A DNA stretch of 64,000 bases from positions 1 through 64,000 of the forward strand of contig NZ_LFLU01000011.1 in assembly GCF_001189965.1 (NCBI RefSeq), in the 5' to 3' direction. Below, piece by piece: positions 46,592-56,806 of this stretch (its first letter is position 1; each line of letters starts with the position of its first letter). Made by a program: the position numbers and the translations under genes. This stretch comes from Herbaspirillum rhizosphaerae (GTDB taxonomy: Bacteria; Pseudomonadota; Gammaproteobacteria; Burkholderiales; Burkholderiaceae_D). Under the pieces are notes generated by a model. The model did no database searches. It saw only the letters and a list, made by a program, of their open reading frames with translations, and was not told the origin of the DNA.

Positions 46592-47662
46592 TTAGCCCAA
46601 TGCCTTGACGACTGCGTCGCCCATTTCCTTGGTGCCGACCTTGGTAGTGCCCTCTTCATAAATATCGCCGGTGCGATAGCCTTGTGCAAGGACTTTCTTC
46701 ACCGCCGCTTCAATGCGGTCTGCCTGTTCCGCCTTGTTCAGCGAGAAACGCAGCATCATGGCTGCCGACAAAATGGTCGCCAACGGATTGGCGATGCCCT
46801 TGCCGGCGATGTCGGGCGCCGAACCGTGCGACGGCTCGTACAAACCCTTGTTGTTGGCGTCCAGCGATGCCGACGGCAGCATGCCGATCGAGCCGGTCAG
46901 CATCGCAGCCGCGTCCGACAGGATGTCACCGAACATGTTGCCGGTGACGATGACGTCGAAGTTCTTCGGCGCCTTGACCAGTTGCATTGCTGCATTGTCA
47001 ACGTACATGTGGGTCAGTTCGACTTGCGGATATTCATTGTGCACGTCGGTGACGATGTCTTTCCAGAACTGGAAGGTTTCCAGCACGTTGGCTTTGTCGA
47101 CGCTGCACAGACGGTTGCCGCGCTTGGCCGCGGCCTGGAAGGCGACGTGCGCGATGCGGCGGATTTCCGGCTCGCTGTAGCGCATGGTGTCGAAACCTTC
47201 ACGCGCCCCCTTGAACGGACCGTCCGGCGCTTCGCGCATGCCGCGCGGCTGGCCGAAATAGATGTCGCCGTTCAGTTCGCGCACGATCAGGATGTCCAGG
47301 CCGGCAACCAGCTCAGGCTTCAACGACGAAGCGCCGGTCAGTTCCGGATAGCAGATCGCAGGACGGAAGTTGGCAAACAATTGCAGATGCTTGCGCAGAC
47401 CCAGAATCGCTTGCTCAGGACGCAGCGGACGATCCAGCGTGTCGTACTTCCAGTCGCCGACGGCGCCGAACAGGATCGCATCGGCTTCCTTGGCCAGCTT
47501 CAGCGTGCCGTCCGGCAGCGGATGGCCGTGCGCTTCGTAACCTGCGCCGCCGACCGGCGCAGTTTCCATTTCAAACTTTTCGCCCAGCGTATCGAGTACA
47601 CGTACGGCTTGTTCAATGATCTCGGGACCGATGCCATCGCCTGGCAAAATTGCAATCTTCAT
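46592..47662 (-). CDS. leuB: 3-isopropylmalate dehydrogenase
   Basis: Oxidative decarboxylation of 3-isopropylmalate with NAD+ in leucine biosynthesis. The 356 residues start [15 protein letters not shown] and carry [15 protein letters not shown]-type substrate Arg residues near 90-100, the catalytic Tyr/Lys region [13 protein letters not shown] and [12 protein letters not shown], and the metal-binding [12 protein letters not shown] near 241-252. Order leuC-leuD-leuB is the betaproteobacterial one; the gap from leuD is 135 bp. Confidence 0.96.
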   Translation of the reverse strand: MKIAILPGDGIGPEIIEQAVRVLDTLGEKFEMETAPVGGAGYEAHGHPLPDGTLKLAKEADAILFGAVGDWKYDTLDRPLRPEQAILGLRKHLQLFANFRPAICYPELTGASSLKPELVAGLDILIVRELNGDIYFGQPRGMREAPDGPFKGAREGFDTMRYSEPEIRRIAHVAFQAAAKRGNRLCSVDKANVLETFQFWKDIVTDVHNEYPQVELTHMYVDNAAMQLVKAPKNFDVIVTGNMFGDILSDAAAMLTGSIGMLPSASLDANNKGLYEPSHGSAPDIAGKGIANPLATILSAAMMLRFSLNKAEQADRIEAAVKKVLAQGYRTGDIYEEGTTKVGTKEMGDAVVKALG

Positions 47663-47797
47663 GTCGTCGTCTTCTAGTCTTGGAAAATAATAGCGCCGGA
47701 GGCCGCATCCGCACCGGTCGTGGCGACCGTGCGATGCGGCATCCGGCTGATCAGAACTTCAGAAACCTGCTGCGAATAAACGTGGCGGCGTAACTAA

Positions 47798-48445
47798 TCA
47801 GATAGTGTTTGCCAACCAGGGTTGATCGTACAGGTGACGCTCTTCAAAAGCGCGGATTTTGTCCGCTTGGCGCAATGTCAGACCGATGTCGTCCAGGCCG
47901 TTGAGCAAGCAATATTTACGGAATTCGCCGACCTCAAACGGATAAGTCTGACTACCGTTGGCGGTAGTAATGATCTGTTTGTCCAGATCAATGATCAGGC
48001 GGAAGCCCGGGAATGCCTTCACTTCATCGAACAGATGGTCGATCTGCTGTTCCGACAGCACGATCGGCAGCAAGCCGTTCTTGTAGCAATTATTAAAGAA
48101 AATATCGGCGAAGCTCGGTGCAATCACCGCGCGGAAGCCGTATTGGTCCAGCGCCCACGGCGCATGTTCGCGCGAGGAGCCGCAGCCGAAATTCTTGCGT
48201 GCAATCAGGATCGATGCACCTTGGTAACGCGCCTGGTTCAGCACGAAATCCGGATTCAGCGGACGCTTGGAATTGTCCATGCCCGGCTCGCCGTGGTCCA
48301 GGTAACGCCATTCGTCGAACAGGTTGGGGCCGAAGCCGCTGCGCTTGATCGACTTCAGGAATTGCTTGGGGATGATCGCGTCGGTATCGACGTTAGCGCG
48401 GTCAAGCGGAGCAACCAGACCATCATGGACAATAAATTTATTCAT
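47798..48445 (-). CDS. leuD: 3-isopropylmalate dehydratase small subunit
   Basis: Swivelling-domain subunit of isopropylmalate isomerase, working with LeuC. The 215 residues include [14 protein letters not shown] near 22-35 and the substrate loop [15 protein letters not shown] near 77-91. I start at 48445 ([13 protein letters not shown]), the family start; an open frame to 48478 adds 11 residues. A tiny lipoprotein gene separates it from leuC. Confidence 0.96.
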   Translation of the reverse strand: MNKFIVHDGLVAPLDRANVDTDAIIPKQFLKSIKRSGFGPNLFDEWRYLDHGEPGMDNSKRPLNPDFVLNQARYQGASILIARKNFGCGSSREHAPWALDQYGFRAVIAPSFADIFFNNCYKNGLLPIVLSEQQIDHLFDEVKAFPGFRLIIDLDKQIITTANGSQTYPFEVGEFRKYCLLNGLDDIGLTLRQADKIRAFEERHLYDQPWLANTI

Positions 48446-48568
48446 GGCACTTGTATCGGTGATGAATCGCCGCATCATGCGGCAACCCGGATCAGCCGAT
48501 TTCTCTATCTCTTCAACAAACGAATCAGCAGCAGCGATGCAAGCGCACCGGCTGCCGCCACTGCATTC

Positions 48569-48700
48569 TTACTTCTTGCTGGCGTCTTGCATCTTGTCGC
48601 CGACCTTCGCGACGTCTTCACCGAAACCGTGAACGGTGTTGCATGCAGTCAGTGTCAGGATCGAAACAGCCAGCAAAGCCAAAGCAAGTATTTTTTTCAT
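48569..48700 (-). CDS. Entericidin A/B-family small lipoprotein
   Basis: A 43-residue gene. The product reads MKKILALALLAVSILTLTAC, with a lipobox and lipid-anchored Cys20, then NTVHGFGEDVAKVGDKMQDA and a short Lys tail. The NTxxGxGxDV pattern after the Cys is the entericidin signature. In E. coli, EcnA/EcnB form an antidote/toxin pair tied to stationary-phase lysis, but family members in betaproteobacteria are single, conserved and of unknown role. The start has GGGTGAAATC upstream (GGTG). It sits between leuC (18 bp) and leuD (123 bp) on the same strand, an arrangement I recall from other Burkholderiales. Confidence 0.85.
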   Translation of the reverse strand: MKKILALALLAVSILTLTACNTVHGFGEDVAKVGDKMQDASKK

Positions 48701-48718
48701 GATTTCACCCAGGTAGTT

Positions 48719-50119
48719 TTACAAAGAACGAATATCAACAAAATGTCCGGCGATGCCCGCTGCTGCTGCCATCGCAGGGCTCACCAGATGCGTACGGCCG
48801 CCGGCGCCCTGGCGTCCTTCGAAGTTGCGATTGGATGTCGACGCACAGCGTTCACCCGGCTCCAGACGGTCGGCGTTCATCGCCAGACACATCGAACAGC
48901 CCGGCTCACGCCATTCAAAACCGGCATCGCGGAAAATCTTGTCCAGGCCTTCGCGCTCGGCTTGTTCCTTCACCAGACCGGAACCCGGCACCACCATCGC
49001 CAGCTTGACGTTGGAAGCGCGGAACTTGCCGCGCACCACCGCCGCCGCTTCGCGCAAATCTTCGATGCGCGAGTTGGTGCAGGAGCCGATGAACACCTTG
49101 TCGATGCGAATATCTTCGATCGGGGTATTGGGCTTCAACGCCATGTAGGCCAGCGCCTTTTCCATGCCGTCGCGCTTGGTGGCGTCTTTTTCCTTGTCCG
49201 GATCAGGGACGCGGCTGTCGATGGCGACCACCATCTCCGGCGAGGTGCCCCAGGTCACTTGCGGCTTGATGTCGGCGGCATTCAAGGTCACGACCATGTC
49301 GAACTTGGCGCCCGGATCGGAATGCAGCGTACGCCAATAAGTCACGGCGCGCTCCCAATGCGGACCCGACGGCGCGAACGGACGGCCCTTCAGGTAATTG
49401 ATCGTAGTGTCGTCAACCGCAACCATGCCGGCGCGTGCGCCTGCTTCGATGGCCATGTTGCAGACCGTCATGCGGCCTTCCATGGTCAGCGAACGCATGG
49501 TCGAGCCGGCGAATTCAATCGCGTAGCCGGTGCCGCCGGCGGTGCCGATCTTGCCGATTACGGCCAGCACGATGTCTTTTGCGGTCACGCCGCTCGGCAA
49601 TGCGCCGTCGACCTGCACCAGCATGGCCTTGGATTTTTTCGCGAGCAGCGTTTGCGTGGCCAGCACGTGTTCGACTTCAGAGGTGCCGATGCCGTGCGCC
49701 AGACAGGCGAACGCGCCGTGCGTGGAAGTGTGCGAATCGCCGCACACCACGGTCATGCCCGGCAGCGTGGCGCCTTGCTCAGGTCCGATGACGTGCACGA
49801 TGCCCTGGCGCTTGTCGTTCATGCCGAAATAGGTCAGGCCGTATTCCTTGGCATTGGCGTCCAGCGTTTCCACCTGCAGGCGCGAAATCGGATCGGCGAT
49901 GCCGTTGGCGCGATTGGTGGTGGGCACATTGTGGTCGGCGACCACCAGGTTGGCGGCGTTGCGCCATGGCTGGCGGCCGGCCAGCTTGAGGCCTTCAAAT
50001 GCTTGCGGGCTGGTCACTTCATGCAACAGGTGACGGTCGATATACAAAATGGCCGTTCCGTCTTGTTCTGCATGAACAACGTGAGATTCCCAAAGTTTGT
50101 CGTAAAGCGTCTTGAGCAT
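48719..50119 (-). CDS. leuC: 3-isopropylmalate dehydratase large subunit
   Basis: Aconitase-family subunit with a 4Fe-4S cluster, isomerising 2- to 3-isopropylmalate with LeuD. The 466 residues have the cluster ligands Cys347 (GSCTNSR), Cys408 and Cys411 (GCSMCLAMN), plus [19 protein letters not shown] near 127-145. Length equals E. coli LeuC (466). It begins the leuC-ecn-leuD-leuB-asd group; a likely -10 (CATAAT, minus strand 50174-50169) lies about 50 bases upstream without a clear -35. Confidence 0.97.
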   Translation of the reverse strand: MLKTLYDKLWESHVVHAEQDGTAILYIDRHLLHEVTSPQAFEGLKLAGRQPWRNAANLVVADHNVPTTNRANGIADPISRLQVETLDANAKEYGLTYFGMNDKRQGIVHVIGPEQGATLPGMTVVCGDSHTSTHGAFACLAHGIGTSEVEHVLATQTLLAKKSKAMLVQVDGALPSGVTAKDIVLAVIGKIGTAGGTGYAIEFAGSTMRSLTMEGRMTVCNMAIEAGARAGMVAVDDTTINYLKGRPFAPSGPHWERAVTYWRTLHSDPGAKFDMVVTLNAADIKPQVTWGTSPEMVVAIDSRVPDPDKEKDATKRDGMEKALAYMALKPNTPIEDIRIDKVFIGSCTNSRIEDLREAAAVVRGKFRASNVKLAMVVPGSGLVKEQAEREGLDKIFRDAGFEWREPGCSMCLAMNADRLEPGERCASTSNRNFEGRQGAGGRTHLVSPAMAAAAGIAGHFVDIRSL

Positions 50120-50227
50120 GATGATGCGGGCGTGTGAAAGCTACGCAAGTCGTTGAAATGAGCCTTTGATTATGCCATAAACACGCCTTTCCCGAGGCGC
50201 GAATGTGGTTATGGCCATGCTTTTAAG

Positions 50228-50249
50228 GCAACGCAGCGCCGGGCGTTGC
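50228..50249 (-). terminator. Weak hairpin after the M48 lipoprotein gene
   Basis: GCAACGC (50228-50234), 8-base loop, GCGTTGC (50243-50249). On the minus strand CTTAAAAG follows, so the U-tract is poor. Confidence 0.35.
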
Positions 50250-50261
50250 GACCGACGCCGC

Positions 50262-51101
50262 TCAGCGCGTCTTCCGACTTTGCTCGTAGAGCGGCATCAC
50301 GCGTTGCGAATACACCGTAAGATCGCTGATGCGGTCTTCGCGCGAAGGGTGAGTGGACATGAACTTCATCGGTTCGCTGCCGCCGATCTGCGCCATTTTT
50401 TGCCACAGGGAAATGGCCGCACGCGGATCGTAACCGGCACGAGCGGCCAGCTCCACGCCGATGCGGTCAGCCTCGGTCTCGTGGGTGCGCGAATTCGGCA
50501 GGCCGACCAGCCCCATGTAGGCATACTGCGCGCCCTGCTGCCCCAGTTCGCCGACACCCAGAATCGAGGAGCCGATGGAAATCAGCGATCCCGTCACGGC
50601 CTGCTCGGAAGCGCGCTCGCGGGCGTGTTCGCGCAAGGCGTGGGCGATTTCGTGGCCCATGACGGCGGCCAGCTCGTCGTCGGTGATTTTCAGCTTCTCG
50701 ATCAGGCCGGTATAGACCGCGATTTTGCCGCCCGGCATGCACCAGGCGTTGGCCTCGGGCGAAGTGATGACGTTGACCTCCCATTTCCACTTGACGGCGT
50801 CGGGACGGAAAGCGGCGGTCTGCGGGATCAGGCGATCGGCAATGGCGCGCACGCGGCGCACCTGGGCGGCATTCTGATTCAGCGCGCCCTTCTTCTTTTG
50901 TTCGTCGAGCACCTGCGCATATTCCTTGACAGCGGCGCTGTCGACTTCTTGCGCAGACAACATCATGCTCTGCTGGCGCGTGATGCCGACGGCGCCACCT
51001 TGCGTGGTTTGCACGCTTTCGCAGGCAGTCAGCGCCACGGCGGCGGCAATCAGGAAGAAACGGGAAAGAAGTTGTTGTGAACGCTGCATTCGGTACGCCA
51101 T
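50262..51101 (-). CDS. M48-family metallopeptidase lipoprotein (LoiP/YcaL-like)
   Basis: 279 residues. Lipobox ending VALTAC (Cys27), zinc motif HEIAH near 150-154 and the third-ligand segment ETEADRIGVELAARAGYDP near 208-226, so a complete metallopeptidase site anchored in the periplasm, probably at the outer membrane. E. coli LoiP and YcaL belong here and degrade defective outer-membrane proteins such as stalled LptD, or act on cell-wall functions. GGAGA 6 bases upstream supports the start at 51101. The nearest same-strand neighbour upstream is aroC, 171 bp away. Confidence 0.9.
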   Translation of the reverse strand: MAYRMQRSQQLLSRFFLIAAAVALTACESVQTTQGGAVGITRQQSMMLSAQEVDSAAVKEYAQVLDEQKKKGALNQNAAQVRRVRAIADRLIPQTAAFRPDAVKWKWEVNVITSPEANAWCMPGGKIAVYTGLIEKLKITDDELAAVMGHEIAHALREHARERASEQAVTGSLISIGSSILGVGELGQQGAQYAYMGLVGLPNSRTHETEADRIGVELAARAGYDPRAAISLWQKMAQIGGSEPMKFMSTHPSREDRISDLTVYSQRVMPLYEQSRKTR

Positions 51102-51272
51102 GCTGTCTCCATCGTCAAAGATAAAAATACGCGGGAGAAACGCTTGGCCATCCTTGCGAAAATTGCCACGCGATTGTCATTGCCGACGCGGCGCTCCCCC
51201 GATGTTGCAGGTCATTCGACCGGCGTACATTGACTCAGTTCTGACGCCGGCGCAAAAGCCGCCGATCTCGTT

Positions 51273-52370
51273 TTATTTCTGCGCGGCGATTTGCGGCGTG
51301 GATACCTTGACATCGCCGCATTGCGCGCGATGACGCAAAGCATGGTCCATCAGGACCAGCGCCACCATGGCTTCAGCAATGGGCGTTGCGCGAATGCCGA
51401 CGCAGGGATCGTGACGGCCGTGCGTCTCCACTTCGGTCGGCTGTCCGGCCTTATCGATCGACGGACGCGGCGAACGGATGCTCGACGTCGGCTTGATGGC
51501 GATCGACGCCGTAATATCCTGGCCGGTCGAAATCCCGCCCAGGATACCGCCGGCGTTGTTGCCGACGAAACCTTCCGGCGTCAGCGCATCGCCGTGTTCG
51601 GTGCCTTTTTGCGCCACCGATTTAAAACCGGCGCCGATCTCGACGCCCTTGACGGCGTTGATGCCCATCAGCGCATAGGCGATTTCCGCATCGAGCTTGT
51701 CGTAAATGGGTTCGCCCAGGCCGACCGGCACGTTCTGCGCCACCACGTCAATACGCGCGCCGCAAGAGTCGCCGGCCTTGCGCAGCGCATCCATGTATTC
51801 CTCAAGCTGCGGAATGAGGGTTGCGTTGGCGGCGAAGAATGGATTTTCGCGCACGTGATCCCAGGATTCGAAGGGAATCGCGATGTCGCCGAGCTGGCTC
51901 ATGCAGCCCTTGAAGGTGGTGCCGTATTGCTCGAACAGCCATTTCTTGGCCACCGCCGCCGCACCGACCACGGGAGCCGTCAGACGCGCCGAAGAACGGC
52001 CGCCTCCGCGCGGATCGCGGATGCCGTATTTGTGCCAGTAAGTGTAATCGGCGTGACCTGGACGGAAGGTGTCGAGCAGGTTGCCGTAATCCTTGCTGCG
52101 CTGGTCCTGGTTGCGGATCAGCAGTGCAATCGGCGTACCGGTGGTTTTGCCTTCGAACACGCCGGAGAGGATCTCGACGGTATCCGGCTCCTGGCGCTGC
52201 GTCACGTGACGCGAAGTACCCGGCTTGCGCCGATCCAGCTCAGGCTGAATGTCCGCTTCGGACAAGGTCATTCCCGGCGGACAGCCGTCGATCACGCAGC
52301 CGATGGCCGGGCCATGGGATTCGCCGAAGGTGGTAACGGTAAACAGCGTGCCGAGGGTATTGCCGGACAT
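51273..52370 (-). CDS. aroC: Chorismate synthase
   Basis: Last step of the shikimate pathway: converts EPSP to chorismate with reduced FMN. 365 residues starting [24 protein letters not shown], with His17-type residue in [21 protein letters not shown] near 48-63, [17 protein letters not shown] near 117-133 and the C-terminal [16 protein letters not shown]. All are family signatures. It supplies chorismate to the tryptophan pathway whose late genes lie at 38350-41230. Next to a lysophospholipid-type transporter gene on the same strand. Confidence 0.97.
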   Translation of the reverse strand: MSGNTLGTLFTVTTFGESHGPAIGCVIDGCPPGMTLSEADIQPELDRRKPGTSRHVTQRQEPDTVEILSGVFEGKTTGTPIALLIRNQDQRSKDYGNLLDTFRPGHADYTYWHKYGIRDPRGGGRSSARLTAPVVGAAAVAKKWLFEQYGTTFKGCMSQLGDIAIPFESWDHVRENPFFAANATLIPQLEEYMDALRKAGDSCGARIDVVAQNVPVGLGEPIYDKLDAEIAYALMGINAVKGVEIGAGFKSVAQKGTEHGDALTPEGFVGNNAGGILGGISTGQDITASIAIKPTSSIRSPRPSIDKAGQPTEVETHGRHDPCVGIRATPIAEAMVALVLMDHALRHRAQCGDVKVSTPQIAAQK

Positions 52371-52427
52371 AGCGAAGCTCTACTTTGAATGATCTGAAGG
52401 GGTGATTTTACCAGATAGGCCCTGGGA

Positions 52428-54314
52428 CTATTTCCACTCACCGCGCAACTCACTCACGCGTTGCTGCAGGTATTCCGGCGTCGCCTGCTCCGCCGGAATC
52501 GGCTCGCCCACCGCCAGTTCCAGCTTCGAAAACAAGCCGCGCTTGAACGAGCGATGGAAGGGATTGCCGCTGTCGCGCGTGAGCAGGCTGCCCCACAAGC
52601 CGCGCAAGGCCATCGGAAACACCTGCACCGGCGTGCGCTCGATGATCTTCCGGATGCCGCCCTTGAATTCGTTGATCTCGCCGGTGCTGGTCAGCTTGCC
52701 TTCCGGGAAGATGCACACCAGATCGCCTTCGTGCAGCGCCTGGGCGATGTCGACGTAGGCTTTCTCCATCAGCCACGGGTCTTCCTTGGCCGGCGCGATC
52801 GGAATCGCCTTGGCGGTGCGGAAGATCCAGGACAGCACCGGCGTCTTGAAGATGCGATGATCCATGACGAAGCGGATCGGACGCGGGCTGGCGGCCATGA
52901 TCACGATGGCATCCACGTAGCTGACGTGATTGCACACCAGCACCGCGGCGCCATGCCTGGGGATCAGATCGGCATTGACGGTGCGCACGCGATGGATGGT
53001 GTGGATCAGCATCCACGCCAGGAAGCGCATCAGGAATTCCGGCACCAGCGAGAAAATGTAGGTCGCCACGATCGCATTCAGGATCGCCGTGATCAGGAAA
53101 ATCTGCGGAATCGTGAAGCCCGATCGCAGCAGCACCATCGCCAGCAAGGCCGCCACCACCATGAACAGCGAGTTCATGATGTTCATCCCGGCAATCGTGC
53201 GCGAGACGTGTTGCGGATCGCAGCGCGTCTGGATCAGCGCAAACAGCGGCACGATGTACAAGCCGCCGAACACGCCGATCATCAGGCAGTCGAACAGGAT
53301 GCGCAGGCTGCCGTGCTGGGCGATAAAGCCGCTCATGTCGACCGCCGCCGTCGCGCTGTAACTGACGCTGGCGAAATACAGCTCCAGCCCGAACACCGAC
53401 AAGCCGATTGCACCGAAAGGCACCAGGCCGATTTCCACCTTGTGCCCGGACAGACGTTCGCACAGCAGCGATCCGACGCCGATCCCGACCGAAAACACCA
53501 TCAGCAGCAAGACGAACACGCTATGGTCGCCATGCAGGTAATTCTTCGCATACAAAGGAAATTGCGCCAGCACGATGGCGCCGTAAAACCAGAACCAGGA
53601 GTTGCCCAGGATCGACAGGAAAACGGGACGATTGCGACGCGAGAAGCCGAGGTTGCGCACCATTTCCGAGAACGGATTCCAGTTGATCTTCAGATCGGGC
53701 GCAGGCGCCGGCGACAAGGGAATCGCCAGGCTGGTCAGCCAGCCGAGAATCGCAAAACCGATGGTCACGAAGGCGATGGTTTCCAGCCCGAACGGCTTTT
53801 GCACCACCAGCACGGCGCCCAGCACTTCACCCAGCAAAATGCCGACGAAGGTGCCCATTTCGATCACGCCGTTGCCGCCGACCAGCTCTTGCGGCTTCAG
53901 TTGTTGCGGCAGATAGGCGTATTTGACCGGGCCGAAGATGGTCGAGTGGATGCCCATGCCCGCCACGGCAATAACCAGCAGCCACAGGTGATGCGTCATC
54001 CAGCCGTAGGCGGCGATGCCCATGATGACGATTTCCAGCAGTTTGACGTAACGCGCCAGCCGCCCCTTTTCCATCTTGTCGGCCAATTGCCCCGCCGTCG
54101 CCGAGAACAGGAAGAACGGCAGGATGAACAAACCCGGGATCAGGTTGTTGAGCAGGCCGGTGTCCAGCGTGGTCCAGCTCAGTGCATCGTAGGTGAGGAT
54201 AGTCAGCAGGGCCGTCTTGAAAACGTTGTCATTGAGTGCGCCGAGGAACTGGGTCCAGAAGAAAGGAGCAAAACGACGCTGGCCGAGCAGGGAAAACTGA
54301 TTGGATTGACTCAT
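52428..54314 (-). CDS. MFS transporter fused to 1-acylglycerol-3-phosphate acyltransferase (LplT-PlsC type)
   Basis: 628 residues. An N-terminal major-facilitator domain of about 410 residues with 12 hydrophobic segments (begins FAPFFWTQFLGALNDNVFKTALL, an LplT-like signature) is joined to a PlsC-type acyltransferase (about 430-628) with the catalytic NHxSxxD motif in CNHVSYVDAIVI and the substrate motif FPEGKLTSTGEINEFKGG. E. coli LplT flips lysophospholipids inward and Aas re-acylates them; here transport and acyl transfer are on one chain, but no acyl-ACP synthetase (AMP-binding) domain follows, as it does in some homologues. A phospholipid repair role is inferred. Confidence 0.88.
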   Translation of the reverse strand: MSQSNQFSLLGQRRFAPFFWTQFLGALNDNVFKTALLTILTYDALSWTTLDTGLLNNLIPGLFILPFFLFSATAGQLADKMEKGRLARYVKLLEIVIMGIAAYGWMTHHLWLLVIAVAGMGIHSTIFGPVKYAYLPQQLKPQELVGGNGVIEMGTFVGILLGEVLGAVLVVQKPFGLETIAFVTIGFAILGWLTSLAIPLSPAPAPDLKINWNPFSEMVRNLGFSRRNRPVFLSILGNSWFWFYGAIVLAQFPLYAKNYLHGDHSVFVLLLMVFSVGIGVGSLLCERLSGHKVEIGLVPFGAIGLSVFGLELYFASVSYSATAAVDMSGFIAQHGSLRILFDCLMIGVFGGLYIVPLFALIQTRCDPQHVSRTIAGMNIMNSLFMVVAALLAMVLLRSGFTIPQIFLITAILNAIVATYIFSLVPEFLMRFLAWMLIHTIHRVRTVNADLIPRHGAAVLVCNHVSYVDAIVIMAASPRPIRFVMDHRIFKTPVLSWIFRTAKAIPIAPAKEDPWLMEKAYVDIAQALHEGDLVCIFPEGKLTSTGEINEFKGGIRKIIERTPVQVFPMALRGLWGSLLTRDSGNPFHRSFKRGLFSKLELAVGEPIPAEQATPEYLQQRVSELRGEWK

Positions 54315-54370
54315 GGAGCGAGCAGAATAGGCAAGTTGGGCGAATCGGCTAAAAAAGACGCCGTTCGGAT

Positions 54371-54404
54371 AACAAAAAACCGTTCATGACGACATGAACG
54401 GTTT
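54371..54404 (-). terminator. Terminator after the CBS gene
   Basis: AAACCGTTCATG (54377-54388), loop ACGA, CATGAACGGTTT (54393-54404): a perfect 12-bp stem. On the minus strand TTTTGTT follows. Confidence 0.85.
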
Positions 54405-54462
54405 CTCGGATAAGCGGCGCGCCTGTTTCAACAACACTGCCAGGGCGCTGCCGATGTTTGTT

Positions 54463-54912
54463 TCAGCTGTTTTCTTCCTCGGCCGGCCAGTCGCGGATGT
54501 AAGCCTTGAGCATTTTGTTCTCGAAGCCCTGCGCATCCAGCACCGCCTTGGCGACGTCGTAAAAGGACATCACGCCCAGCAGCGTCTTGGCGTCCATCAC
54601 CGGCACATAGCGCGCATGCTTTTCCAGCATGATGCGGCGCACTTCGTTGAGGTCGGTGTCGGGAGTAACGGTGATCGGATGGTCGTCCATGTGCTTGCGC
54701 ACGGTATTGGTGCCGACCGAGCCGGCGTTTTCCTGCAAGGTCTTCAGCACTTCGCGGAACGTCAGCATGCCAACCAGTTCACCGAATTCCATGACCACCA
54801 GAGAGCCGATGTCTTTCTCCGCCATCGCACTCACGGCTTCCGCAATCGGCGTGTCGGGGGTAACGGTGAAGAGAATGTTGCCTTTGACTTTAAGAATTTC
54901 AGAGACTTTCAT
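54463..54912 (-). CDS. CBS-domain protein
   Basis: 149 residues made of two CBS domains in tandem (about 1-65 and 72-135; TPDTPIAEAVSAMAEKDIGSLVV and TPDTDLNEVRRIMLEKHARYVPV). Such pairs bind adenosyl nucleotides and sense energy state, usually regulating a partner. No catalytic domain is attached and no partner gene is obvious nearby. GATGACACC precedes the start, a moderate ribosome-binding site. It is divergent from the Mpo1-like gene. Confidence 0.88.
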   Translation of the reverse strand: MKVSEILKVKGNILFTVTPDTPIAEAVSAMAEKDIGSLVVMEFGELVGMLTFREVLKTLQENAGSVGTNTVRKHMDDHPITVTPDTDLNEVRRIMLEKHARYVPVMDAKTLLGVMSFYDVAKAVLDAQGFENKMLKAYIRDWPAEEENS

Positions 54913-55114
54913 GGTGTCATCCTTAAGTTATTGTGGCCTTATCGGGAATGTAGCCCATGCGTGGGCAAAAATCTACAAACCGGCGGCGGTTTCTCCATGG
55001 TACGAGGTTTGGCGTCTGCCTACAATCACCATTGCGTATTAAAAATGAAATTTTTCATTGATTACGCCCCCGCAACGGCCTACCCTGAAACCATAAGACT
55101 AGAAGGAGATGAGC

Positions 55115-55435
55115 ATGCCTACCGTCCTGCAACATGAAAAGTACGCCAGCTTCGAAGAGTTCTACCCGAGCTATCTCAACGAACATCTCAACCGGACTTG
55201 CCGCCAGTTGCATTTTGTCGGATCCACGCTGGCGCTGTTCTGCCTGGCATTCATGCTGCTAACGCACAATTTATGGTGGCTGGTCGCCGCCCTGCTTTGC
55301 GGCTACGGCTTTGCCTGGGTCGGCCATTTCAGGTTCGAGAAAAACCGGCCGGCGACCTTTCGCCATCCCTTGTATTCCTTCATGGGCGACTGGGTCATGT
55401 ACTGGCAACTGCTGACCGGGCAGATTTCGTTCTGA
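55115..55435 (+). CDS. Mpo1-like (DUF962) membrane protein
   Basis: 106 residues with two hydrophobic segments (about 32-50 and 52-70). Conserved family positions are visible: FYPSYLNEHLNRTCRQLHFVGS near 17-38 and HFRFEKNRPATFRHPLYSFMGDW near 71-93. Yeast Mpo1 is a dioxygenase in alpha-oxidation of 2-hydroxy fatty acids and uses such His residues; a matching activity here is only possible. I start at 55115 because AAGGAG is spaced 7 bases from it; the ATG at 55109 is too close. Confidence 0.85.
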   Translation: MPTVLQHEKYASFEEFYPSYLNEHLNRTCRQLHFVGSTLALFCLAFMLLTHNLWWLVAALLCGYGFAWVGHFRFEKNRPATFRHPLYSFMGDWVMYWQLLTGQISF

Positions 55436-55450
55436 CCGTTCCGCCCCGGC

Positions 55451-56776
55451 TCAACGGCCGGCGATCACTCCGACCGAACTCACTTCGCGCAAATCCGGCC
55501 CATTGTGGTCTTCTGAAAAATACGATTCCAGGGTCTGATCCAGCACTGCTGCGACGGCGGCGTCGACACGATTGACCAGCGGACGGTCTTCATCGACATG
55601 CGCGGCAGTATCGAAGACGAACAGGCGATAGACATCGACCAGCTTCAGAAACTCGGGATTGATGAGCAAGGTCCAGCGATCAAGGCCATCCACGAGACGC
55701 TTGTTCCAGGCCGATTTCTTCGGCGCTTCGCTCTTGAGCGAACCGACCCAGCCGGCGTCCAGCATCTTCTGCAGCAGATTTTGCAACTCTTCCAGCCCCA
55801 TGTGCGTATGCGCCCGCAGCAGTGCGATATCCACTGTCGCCGATTCGCCGTTGGCGCGGGCGTCATGCAGAATCTTCAAGACCTTCATGGCGTCGACGAA
55901 CTCGCTGCCGGGCGAAGCGACATGCCACCAGCGCTCATAGCGCACGATCGGCAAAGCAGCCGTCAGCAGCGCGCCCACCAGCGTAATCATCCACAGCATG
56001 TAGATCCACAGCAGGAAAATCGGCAAGGCTGCCACTGCGCCATACACCATGGTGTAGGTCGGGAATTTCATGACATAGCTGGCAAACAGGCGCTTGGCGA
56101 TTTCCACCGCCACGCCCGCCAGCAAACCGCCCCAGACAGCGTCGCGCCAATCCACCCACTGATTCGGCACGGCGATGTACAGCAGCGTAAACGCACTGGT
56201 CGTCAGCAGCACCGAAATCAGGGTGTAGAAGCTGGCACCGATGAACGGCACGCTGGTGACCACGCCGTTGGTGGCGGAATACAGGTAAGACGTGACGCTG
56301 ATCGATACGCCGATCAGCAACGGTCCCAGGGTGATGATGGCCCAATAGACCAGGATGCGCTGCAACAGGGGACGCGATTTCTTGACGCGCCAGATCTGGT
56401 TGAACACGCGGTCGATGGTCGCCATCGTCAGCACCGAGGTCAGGATCAGCGCCACGCCGCCGACCGCCGACAGGCGCGCCGACTTCGACGAAAACTGGTT
56501 GAGGTAGCCAAGTATGGTGTTGGCCACGCCCTTGGGCATCAGGTTTTGGACGAAATACGCCTCCAGCGCCGAACGGAAGGTGCTGAACAGCGGGAACGCC
56601 GTAAAGATCGCCAGCGCGATGGTCAGCAGCGGCACCAGCGACAGGATGGTGGTAAACGTCAGGCTGCCTGCCACTTGCGGCAAGCGGTCGTCGCTCAGCC
56701 GTTTGACGGCAAACCGGAACAAATCGCGCAACTGGGTACGAGACAAGCCCTGCATGGGTTTCAAAAAGGTAAGCAA
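55451..56776 (-). CDS. YihY/BrkB family inner membrane protein
   Basis: 441 residues: about six membrane segments in the first 290 residues (FTTILSLVPLLTIALAIFTAFP near 45-66 is typical of the family), then a soluble C-terminal extension of about 150 residues with a winged-helix-like stretch (LRAHTHMGLEELQNLLQKMLDAGWV). Often labelled ribonuclease BN or BrkB in older annotation; the tRNA nuclease assignment was withdrawn for E. coli YihY, and its function is unknown. The gene converges with the Mpo1-like gene 15 bp away. Confidence 0.87.
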   Translation of the reverse strand: MLTFLKPMQGLSRTQLRDLFRFAVKRLSDDRLPQVAGSLTFTTILSLVPLLTIALAIFTAFPLFSTFRSALEAYFVQNLMPKGVANTILGYLNQFSSKSARLSAVGGVALILTSVLTMATIDRVFNQIWRVKKSRPLLQRILVYWAIITLGPLLIGVSISVTSYLYSATNGVVTSVPFIGASFYTLISVLLTTSAFTLLYIAVPNQWVDWRDAVWGGLLAGVAVEIAKRLFASYVMKFPTYTMVYGAVAALPIFLLWIYMLWMITLVGALLTAALPIVRYERWWHVASPGSEFVDAMKVLKILHDARANGESATVDIALLRAHTHMGLEELQNLLQKMLDAGWVGSLKSEAPKKSAWNKRLVDGLDRWTLLINPEFLKLVDVYRLFVFDTAAHVDEDRPLVNRVDAAVAAVLDQTLESYFSEDHNGPDLREVSSVGVIAGR

Positions 56777-56806
56777 GATGAGGCAATCAAAATCACGAGA
56801 GAGGCC

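Noticed and set aside
52461-54389. A 642-codon open frame antisense to the MFS-acyltransferase gene
   Set aside because: Composition is dominated by His, Arg, Gln and Asp; the opposite strand encodes a recognisable two-domain protein over the same bases.
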